Source of the DNA: Selaginella moellendorffii
Taxonomy: Eukaryota; Streptophyta; Lycopodiopsida; Selaginellales; Selaginellaceae
Assembly (NCBI RefSeq): GCF_000143415.4
Contig: NW_003314262.1
Coordinates: forward strand, 344,610-408,609
Reading direction: 5' to 3'
Length of the DNA: 64,000 nucleotides
The translations under genes and the position numbers were made by a program. Positions 57,701 to 64,000 of this stretch are shown here, piece by piece. The notes beneath the pieces are model-generated. The model was not told the origin of the DNA. It did no database searches and was given only the letters and a program-made list of their open reading frames with translations. Position 1 is the stretch's first letter. Every line of letters begins with the position of its first letter.

Positions 57701-58008
57701 CATGACAAAGCTGCACCCTCGAGCAACGTCCCAATCGCGCCGATTTGAGACTCGGGAGTGGGATACCGCCGATGTTGAAGTGCAAAGATCAGCTCCATTT
57801 GATTCAAAAATCCACGAAGCTCCGAACGCTTGCCTGAAAATTTCGCCGGGAAACTCACCTTCGGTTCAGGAACTTTGCTGGATCCTTGAGCCGAAAGTGA
57901 AGCAAGCTCCTGCTGCATGCGAAGAAGGGTCGCCTTCAGCTCGGTATTCTCAGACTGGATTTTTGCAAGGACTTCGGCAAAGAAATCAGGATGGCTTGGA
58001 GACTCCAT
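54625..58008 (-). CDS. gag-RT-RNase H-integrase-chromodomain polyprotein (internally deleted)
   Basis: 1127 residues from ATG 58008 (MESPSHPDFF). Residues about 50-175 are a gag capsid (PAKFSGKRSELRGFLNQ, ALSWFSPLLE). At about residue 180 the chain passes directly into RT ([20 protein letters not shown]), so the gag tail, zinc knuckle, protease and RT start are missing. RT has YLDD (IVYLDDILIYSKT), RNase H FFIEADASDFAIGAV and VWTDHKNLEYF, the integrase HHCC (HDSPTAGHFG...CDTCAR) and DDE (SMDFLSDLPS, VVSDRGPQFI, QTDGQSERTIQ), and a chromodomain (YEVQDILDSK, YYLVDWKGYG, TWEPADNL). The sequence style resembles Tf2/fungal and fish chromoviruses more than chromovirus A. Catalytic residues are intact, so it may be active in trans only. 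Confidence 0.85.
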   Translation of the reverse strand: MESPSHPDFFAEVLAKIQSENTELKATLLRMQQELASLSAQGSSKVPEPKVSFPAKFSGKRSELRGFLNQMELIFALQHRRYPTPESQIGAIGTLLEGAALSWFSPLLEKSMKGVVVPELMDLQLFKEKLEACFGETDRVRAATTKMRRLSQGSRPASIYAAEFQLLALDTQWDERALIEAPVFFVKKKDGSLRLVIDYRGLNKVTVRNRYPLPLISDLLERLDGARFFTKIDLRGAYNLIRIRPGDEWKTAFRTRYGHFEYTVMPFGLTNAPAVFQHMANDVFREFLDQMVIVYLDDILIYSKTQEEHDEHVRKVLAKLREHGLYAKLEKCSFDQQSVEFLGYIVTPEGITMDPAKVKTILEWEPPQSMSDVQVFLGFANFYRKFIDHYSDIVLPLTHLTRKDVPFSWSAAAQQAFDTLKAAFSSAPVLIHADSSQPFFIEADASDFAIGAVLSQLGADHELHPVAFHSRKFQPAEINYEIHDKELLAIMDSFGEWRRFLEGASHQTTVWTDHKNLEYFATSRVLSRRQARWAQFLSRFDFVIKYRPGKFQGLPDALSRRSYLSLRPSNPAFDQQDQVILGPDWLQVMAISLAPQDSSLMDAIRNDLQSDDLASDIFPHLQAGHPVTPDCRRFDEFEFLDGLLYRGEQLYVPEGDARRLILMACHDSPTAGHFGIAKTYELVARDFWWPQMDDYIKAFVTSCDTCARNKVPRHLPSGLLRSVPVPSGPWESISMDFLSDLPSSGGFNSILVVVDRFTKMAHFLPCTKEFSGEDMAKLVFREIFRLHGIPTDVVSDRGPQFISHFWQRFLQLLGVKANLSSAYHPQTDGQSERTIQTLEQFLRCFINYHQDNWFDILPLAEFSYNNSVHSSLRVSPFFANSGRNPRFNLSLPSPSESSRSNPRSESFLSNLQEIHNSISFHLHRAQKSHKTFANVHRQDCPPYNIGDKVWLLRRNISTTRPCPKLDFKRLGPFPITAIINPVTYCLALPSSYQIHPVFHSSLLEPYIPSPIPNRVIPPPPPVQLEDGSEYEVQDILDSKISRSKLYYLVDWKGYGPEERTWEPADNLIHSPSPLISSSSSFSFTSSFHSFLRRGCCQESPNSCHIPDSRRIPDLQTTFLTLETLLYS

Positions 58009-58105
58009 TGGCAAGAAGAAAGAAAAGAAAGGGGGGAAAAGACAAAGGCAATCAAATAATCAAAACAAGCTAAAAGAAAAGCAAAAAGCTCAATCTGAAT
58101 CAAAC

Positions 58106-58492
58106 TGTCAAGACCCCCAACAAGATCAAGACTGGAAAATGCTAAAGACAAAGAGAAAAAGCTAGTGAAAACAAAGAAGAGGCCTTAGACTGGTGTTGAT
58201 TCAGATTGTGGAGAAATGGAACAAGGCTAACCTATATATACTATAGGTTGATGAAGCTCCACCACTCTTGGATCGAGGACAGCCTAAATACAGCTGAGGT
58301 CGAGGAGGCGCCACATCATCATCAGGAATGTGGCTCGAGACTCAGGAATCGGGAAGTGTCTCGAGAGTCAGGAATAGGGAAGTGTCTCGAGAGTCAGGAA
58401 TAGAGAAGTGTCTTGAGAGTCAGGAATGTGGTCTGCAGGTCAGGAATCCGGCGAGAGTTAGGAATGTGGCAAGAATTGGGGGATTCCTGACA
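58106..58492 (-). repeat. 5' LTR of the young chromovirus
   Basis: 387 bp, two substitutions from the other LTR. Confidence 0.9.
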
Positions 58493-61318
58493 AGACACAC
58501 CGAATGTGCCAAGGCGTGATGCCTTGAGGTTAAGTTGGCGGGTTCATAAGAACCCCTTCCCAAAAGAATCCTAATGGAAATAGGAATGGCATAGCCTAAG
58601 CTGGAAGGCATGTGGTTGGAGTGTGGTGACCCAAATAATGATGGAGGTGTGGAAGCACCAGCAATGAGTTGTAGGACTTAACAACTATGAGGCAACTAAG
58701 CAAAAGGTGCAAAATAATTGGTTAAGTTGGTACAAGGTAACTACCCAAGATTTCTTATTGGGATAAGGAAGTTGAATATACCCTTACGGAGGATAAATTG
58801 CTTATGTTGCAATATGGTAAGTCAATGTCATAAAAGGAAATACTCATTGTCAAGAAAGCCATCATTGGGACACCCAAACACTCTAGAACATTAGAAGGTG
58901 GTGGTTAGTGTTGCAAGAGGAATAAATAAAGCCCAAGGGACTAAGTCCCTAGCGAATGATGGATAGAAGGTGCTATCCAAATGTCCAAGGTTGCGAAGAC
59001 AGGAGAAGACTATCTACCTGAATTGAAAAAAGCCAAAAATGGAATTTTGGCAAGGCTAGTGATGAGCATGTAAAGGCCCATAAGCAATAACGTTAATCCC
59101 GGTATGTGGGATTATAAAGTGAGCATACCTGGATATAGGAGCCACTTCCTAGGCTATTAGGTAGGTTCATCCCTAAGAATACTTGCTAAGGCATGATAGA
59201 AAGTGCAAAGCTATCCTCCTAGTTTGGAGGAGAATGACAAAAGGAAAGGTGTGAAGCCAAAAGCAAGTAGTAAGGGGATAAAACCAAACCACAAGAATCG
59301 AAGGGCATAACCAAGGCTGGTTATGTTAGTTGAGAATGGAGAATCAAATGGGGGCTCGAGGGTGTTGTTGCTAACAACCGTGATGCCATGGAAAGTCTAA
59401 AATATGGAATTATCCATGTTAGACTATATAGCAACTAGAAAACTTGTAAAAAGGGAGGCCTTAGCAAACTAAGGGACAGAGTTCCTTCAAGGTTCCCAAA
59501 AACGATTATAGGTAGCTTAGTACCTAGAAAGGCCAAGTGTAAATAGTTCACGGAACACGCAAAATTAGAGTGGCACAGCAGAAGCATGGTCTTGGAGCTT
59601 GCCATGAAGCGAGGCTATCAAGTTTAGGGAAGTAGTTCCCGAATGTTCAAAGAGAGGGCTTTGAACGAAAATCGATGGTCAAGGACTTTCACGCTTATGC
59701 ATGAACCATGTTACAGTGGTCGGAAGACTTGCCAAGCGAGATTGGCAAGTCAGGGGAACAAATACCCTAGTTGAAGGTGATAACTTCAAAAAGGGTGGGC
59801 CATGGGGCCAGGCATGGAGGAGTCCATGCATGATCACAAACTTGTCAAGTGAGAGGATTTGGTAGTGTGGAGGAACCAGGTTCCTAAACTGTGATCTATA
59901 GCGCACTTTGAGTAAAAGTTGGTGCATTGGCGTGGACAGTCACACCAGGCATCCTGGATGATGCCGTCTATAGATGCATATACGAAGGTTGGGTTCGAGT
60001 CCCGACCCTCTAGTGCTTGAGTTTGAGTCCCAACTCACTAGGGCATGGTGATAGTTTGGAATATGAGGACTCTCAAGTGTGGGGGATGACCCCGGGGGCA
60101 TAGTCAATAAGTTAAAGGTCTGGAAGACCTAGTACCTATTGGCAAATTTGTTAAGGTGTCAAAATTATATCATTAGGTGATCGTATGGCTAAACAAAGAC
60201 GAGGTCCTTATGAGGTTAAGGAACAAAGTTCCTAGTTCAAAGTGTTGATTCGAACTATTGATAATGGTGTGGCTTAGTCAAAGTGACCAAGTGGGAAAGA
60301 CACCTAAAGGAAATGAACTACGACAATACAATAGTATTGTGAGTTCAAGAAAATAATCTCTAGGAGAGACCTATGAGAAGGTCACAAAGTTGGGCTGTGG
60401 AAGGGGCTATACCAAAAAATGCTAAAGAGACCTACTAGGGGTGAGCACCCTCTGGACTTGGCAAAGTGGAGCTTTGCCATGGAACCAAAAGAATACCTCA
60501 AGATGGGAGGTAGTGATCCTGTGTTGCTTGATGCAACAATCAACGGATAGGAGCAAAAGACTAGTGGCCAAATTTAGGCTATGGAATTTAATGGAAGGAA
60601 TCCAAATGGCAAAGTTAGCCAAGGAACAATAATATGTTTGATGCTAACGGATTGCGGGAAAGGAAGTGGACTTCCAAGGATGGATTCCCAAGTGCTCCAA
60701 TTTAGCGAAGTAAAAGCTCCAAGTGAGGGAGCGGCAAAGTAGCCAAAAGATAAGGCCATGGATAGCCCTGACACAAATGATGATAATTGGAACGTAGTGC
60801 CAATGGTGGCACAAAATAGAAAAGAGGATGATAGTGCCCTCAAATAGAGAACTTCCTACGATGGGGAAGTGGAGATGCACAAAATGTGCAAAGCAAGGTG
60901 TTGGAGACACCTAGGAAATTGACTCCAAGAAGTCAAAATTAAAAGTTCCAAAGTGCAGAAGTTATATCAATGGGAATTGAGACTATTCAAGAATAAGTAA
61001 TGGGATTGAGTTAGAGAAGGTGTCTCTAATAGGTTGAGTGAGAACTAAACCAATCAAAGAGAGCAAACCACCCCAGATGGTCGAATGAGTCTCTATGTTA
61101 GAGGGACTATGCTCCTTAGAGGATGGACAAGGCATGGTGAGCCTTTGGTGTCAAACCATTGACGAATATAGAGAAGGTATGGTGAGCCTTCAATGTCAAA
61201 CTGTAGACAAATATTAGCTGGGTGCCAAAGATGGAAATGGTAACACATGCGGGTGTTATTTTATAAAATGGTTTACAGTTCGATAAGGACATTGAACTTC
61301 GTCTATGGGTGGTGGAGT
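58493..61318 (+). other. LARD B interior, right part
   Basis: 2.8 kb with no open frame of note and no protein motif. TTCGAGTCCCGACCC and TTGAGTCCCAACTC (59994-60040) are T-arm-like boxes as in chromovirus A. It ends in GGGTGGTGGAGT before the LTR. Confidence 0.5.
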
Positions 61319-62716
61319 TGTGAGACCCAAAACCCCTAGGCCCCAAAGTGGAGCCGAAAGGGTGCTATGTGGTAGTGGCCAAAACGAAAGCCAAACAAGC
61401 ATAACACGTTTTGACTAAAAGCTCCGACTTGAAAGGTCAAACGTGGGAGAGGAACTCCCAACAAAATGCTCAAGGAACAAGCACGAAACGAACAATAAGT
61501 GAGTCTCTAGAAAAGGGACACGAGATGGACTCCGAGATAGACCCGAGATGGACCAGAGATGGAGTCCGAGGTGGACCTGAGATGGAGTCCGAGAAGGAGT
61601 CCGAGGTGGACCAAGATGGAGTTTGAGATGGACCTGAGATGGAGTCCGAAATGGAGTCCGAGATGGACCCGAGATGGAGTCCAAGATGGAACCAAGACCG
61701 GGAACGGGACCGAGACCAAGACCGAGTCCGAGTCCGAATCCGGGAGGGGGGCTGTGGGGGGTTCCAAAAGTATAGTAGGGAGAGTGTGGGGGTTGGAGCC
61801 CAGTGGAGCCAGTTTGGCTAGGAAAGGCCAGTTTGGCCCAGGAAGGCCATACCCAATTGTTGGGTGATGGGATGACTACTGGGAAGTCCAAGACTAGAGT
61901 GAATACAAACAAACAAACGGGTAGCTTGGTGAAGTATTCAAGAGCCAGCTCTAGTTCCTCCGGGAGATCGAATGGTCGATGCTCTCAGTCCAAGTGTGGG
62001 TGGCACTATCTACTTGGATACCTAGTGTGGCTCAATGGAACCTCTCTCTAAGCACATGGCTAGAGCACCCAAAGGCGGAAGGCAGGGAGAGTACCCAGGT
62101 GGCTCGCGTAAGGCCACGGTGTTCCAAAATGTTGTCCCAAAGGCCCAAATTGTGGAAAGGAAGAAGAGCAGACCTCTAGCGTAGTGACTAAGGATACAGT
62201 CACATGGTGAGGAAGTCCCAGAGGACATTGGGACTTAGTGGTCGGGCCTGTGGGCCTTGACCCAGTAGCAGTGTCAGTGAACACGGCCATAGGTAGGATG
62301 GGACTTAGTGGGGACTGAAAGAGGGATATTGGGGAAGGATGTTCCCCTTGTCGGTGGGCATCCTAAGGATGCTAAGGAGTGGATCTGGGATGACCACTCA
62401 TAGATGCTTGGCCCAGTCTTAGAGAGATAGGACTGTGATGCAATTGGTATTGGATCACCAGTGCGGCAAAGGTGATTGGGCATGGCCTTAGTGTAATAGA
62501 CTGCTATGTCAGTGGTACTTTTGAGTGTCGGTCATGGGATCGGACACGTGGAGCACTTGGACCAAGTGCAAAGGTTGAGTGGCAGAGATGCCATTCTCGG
62601 GGCTAGCCAGCCTCCAGTCCAGAATGGGACTCATGGAGGCTGTGAGAGAGACTCCTCCAAGTGGTCGGAGGTGTGGTTAAGTGACTAAAATAGAATGGAA
62701 AATTTAGTCACTTACA
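61319..62716 (+). repeat. Right LTR of LARD B
   Basis: 1398 bp; matches 51733-53286, with the tandem tract shortened (about 61520-61740). Confidence 0.85.
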
Positions 62717-62721
62717 GAGGG

Positions 62722-62900
62722 AATGATGTGAGGTTCAAGTGTATGACTATGATGCCGTATACTAATATTAGCATAGTGAGATTTTAGTAGCCGTTGGATT
62801 GGTTTTAATTCGGACCACTGGCTTTTGTATAGAAGTTAGGGTTTTTGGGTTAATTAATATTCACATTTCCTTTCCATATTTTATGCACTTAAATATATAT
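62722..62900 (+). repeat. Right LTR remnant of the old Ty3 element D
   Basis: TTAGTAGCCGTTGGATTGG through GGTTTTTGGGTTAATTAATA matches 32860-32950 and 33170-33250. It follows the LARD B target duplication directly, so LARD B lies near the 3' LTR of element D. Confidence 0.5.
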
Positions 62901-63199
62901 ATATTATGTAAAAAAAAAATTTAATTAGGAGAAATAATATAAAAGCCCCTAAAATTTACCCCTTTGGAAATATCCCTAGTTGAGCAAAAGCCTCTATGAC
63001 TTTTAAATTTTGCAGAAGAGCTCCTGTGAAGTTTAGATATTACAAAAATACCTTTTATATTATGTTTGTAGCTCAAAATTGATAAAAATTTATAAGACTT
63101 CAAGCTAGTGTAGTGCATACATCTGTTATAACCATATTTGCCATAATATCTACAACAAAAAAATTGTTTTAATTTCTTTAGATCTTTAGTATAAACTTG
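62901..63199. other. AT-rich non-coding sequence
   Basis: TA repeat and A-run at 62892-62925, then sequence with TTTACCCCTTTGGAAATATCCC, which looks like repeat-derived non-coding DNA. Nothing else seen. Confidence 0.35.
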
Positions 63200-63470
63200 A
63201 ATTTTTATGGACATCCCAAAGATATATGAGCCTTTGGTGGCAATATACCATTTATTTCCAAAATGATCATTATTAATAGTATAATGCACGCCTACATCTG
63301 TTTTGCAATAATAATCAAACAAATTGTATATATTAGCATAAACTTGCATATGCTCTTTCTTATATAAGATTATTGTAGCTACGTAAGCACAAGGAAATCC
63401 AATTTTTTGTCATCTAAAGCATAAGACCATGTTACTATATTCACCACATGAGTATGCTATTGCATCCATA
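63200..63470 (-). pseudogene. MuDR-type SWIM-finger remnant
   Basis: Minus-strand reading SCGEYSNMVLCF, then KIGFPCAYVATIILYKKEH and MQVYANIYNLFDYY resembles the C-terminus of MuDR transposases (CxC...G(I/F)PCxHxxAxI...YxxxxY). The first Cys and the His are replaced (Tyr), and a stop intervenes. Probably a dead fragment. Confidence 0.35.
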
Positions 63471-63534
63471 TTTAAAACATGGAAATATAGTAGCGAGCTC
63501 ATGAAATTGCAATATGAAGAAGTTTTTCTACATT

Positions 63535-64000
63535 AGCATAGACCATTTTGAGCTCATGAGCTAAAGAGTTGAGCTTGTGAGTTAAATTTAATTTTCAAAT
63601 GTATTTTAATACAAATATTTTAAATTTTAAATATTAAGGATTATGGATAAAACTTTTCTAGAGACTCATTTTCAAGAATTTAAATATTTAATATATGCTA
63701 TAATAGATAGATTTGTCAGAACATAAAATAAGATAAGATTTATTTATAGAAAAAGTAATCTTGTCACTTTCTTAAAATTTGTACTATGTGTTTCCTGACT
63801 TTTAAATGTTAAGGTTGTCTTTTAAAATAATTAAATTTGAAATAAGATTCTTTTAAAAGGCCATGTAACCATTTGAAAGGTAGAACAAAAAATTTCATTT
63901 TAATAGTCATTGATATAAACTTGCTTCATATAAAGGAAGAAACTTAGTTCTTCTCTGTAATACAAATCGTCAAGGGATTTGTTTATGGTTTATAGTTTCA
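63535..64000 (+). mobile_element. Terminus of a second element O-family transposon (continues past window)
   Basis: TAGACCATTTTGAGCTCATG and AAGAGTTGAGCTTGTGAG match the element O right end read inward (TGGACCATACTTGAGCTC...). The following about 400 bp match the reverse complement of 28620-29120. The element extends to the right, out of the window. Confidence 0.6.

Larger units (their letters stand above)
54337..58492 (-). mobile_element. Young 4.2-kb chromovirus with fused gag-pol
   Basis: 387-bp LTRs at 54337-54723 and 58106-58492 differ at only two positions (both C/T: one in CG, one in CAG). The flanks GGACA and AGACA are a 4/5 target duplication. Minus orientation, nested in LARD B. 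The primer region is GTTTGATTCAGATTGAGC, not the initiator-Met site used by its neighbours. The internal frame is long and intact but lacks part of gag and all of protease. Confidence 0.9.
51733..62716 (+). mobile_element. LARD B: 11-kb non-coding LTR element (with nested chromovirus)
   Basis: LTRs at 51733-53286 and 61319-62716 (TGTGAGAC...CTTACA), target duplication GAGGG (51728-51732, 62717-62721). The primer site TTTGGTATCGAAGC follows the left LTR, and GGGTGGTGGAG precedes the right LTR as in chromovirus A. The interior, excluding the nested element 54337-58492, shows no gag or pol motif in any frame. LTR segments shared with chromovirus A suggest it is the non-autonomous partner of that lineage. 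Confidence 0.85.

Overview
The window is repeat-dense nuclear DNA of a land plant or close streptophyte relative. The evidence is: short GT-AG introns; TTTAGGG-type telomere-like repeats; Ty3/gypsy chromoviruses primed from an initiator-Met-like site (TGGTATC); a bulb-type (GNA-like) lectin gene; MULE-type transposase genes; and C-to-T decay in CG and CAG contexts. A run of 209 N marks it as assembled sequence. I cannot name the species. No ordinary cellular gene cluster is present; the only plausible host gene is the lectin at 30892-31827.

Layout. 1-5526: a non-coding LARD-like retroelement (family C, minus orientation), cut by the window edge. 5868-29185: a very large DNA transposon, element O (about 23.3 kb), bounded by GAGCTC-rich inverted repeats. 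It carries a small Ser/Thr-rich protein (6277), two tandem CxxC...HCxxC proteins (6963, 7776), a split and decayed ParB-like plus DNA-methyltransferase gene on the minus strand (24410-22189 and 10660-8603), and a SWIM-finger MULE transposase gene (25216-28463). Element I (10665-22184, 11,520 bp) sits inside that ParB-methyltransferase gene. It has perfect 24-bp terminal inverted repeats and carries a homologue of the small protein (11325-11582), a DDE-like transposase with a GHTHEDVD signature (12223-15365) and its own ParB-like/methyltransferase-like gene (18180-21742). Element I is also sprinkled with about 21 copies of a 24-bp palindrome that I do not see elsewhere in the window. Four of the five short introns of its ParB-like gene contain one copy each.

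29186-32650: fragments, the lectin gene, an AT microsatellite and an interstitial telomeric repeat. 32650-62900: a nested tower of LTR retroelements. The oldest layer, family D, is a decayed Ty3 element seen as gag/PR at 33.5-34.8 kb, an RNase H end at 42.7 kb, integrase at 50.3-51.7 kb and LTR remnants at 32.7-33.35 and 62.72-62.9 kb. It was broken by a family C LARD (34997-40692, itself holding a 593-bp TRIM), a rearranged LTR mosaic (40693-42748), a 7.4-kb chromovirus A (42900-50301, TSD TCCAT) and an 11-kb LARD B (51733-62716, TSD GAGGG). A very young 4.2-kb chromovirus (54337-58492) with a long gag-RT-RH-IN-chromodomain frame sits inside LARD B. The window ends in a MULE SWIM-finger remnant and the terminus of another element O relative (from about 63535).

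The most interesting point is the shared cargo of elements O and I. Two transposons with unrelated ends and unrelated transposases both carry the same small protein and the same ParB-like plus methyltransferase-like architecture. Element I also carries a dispersed palindrome that could be a binding or modification site for that cargo. The protein relationships are read directly from the sequence; the functional model is inference.
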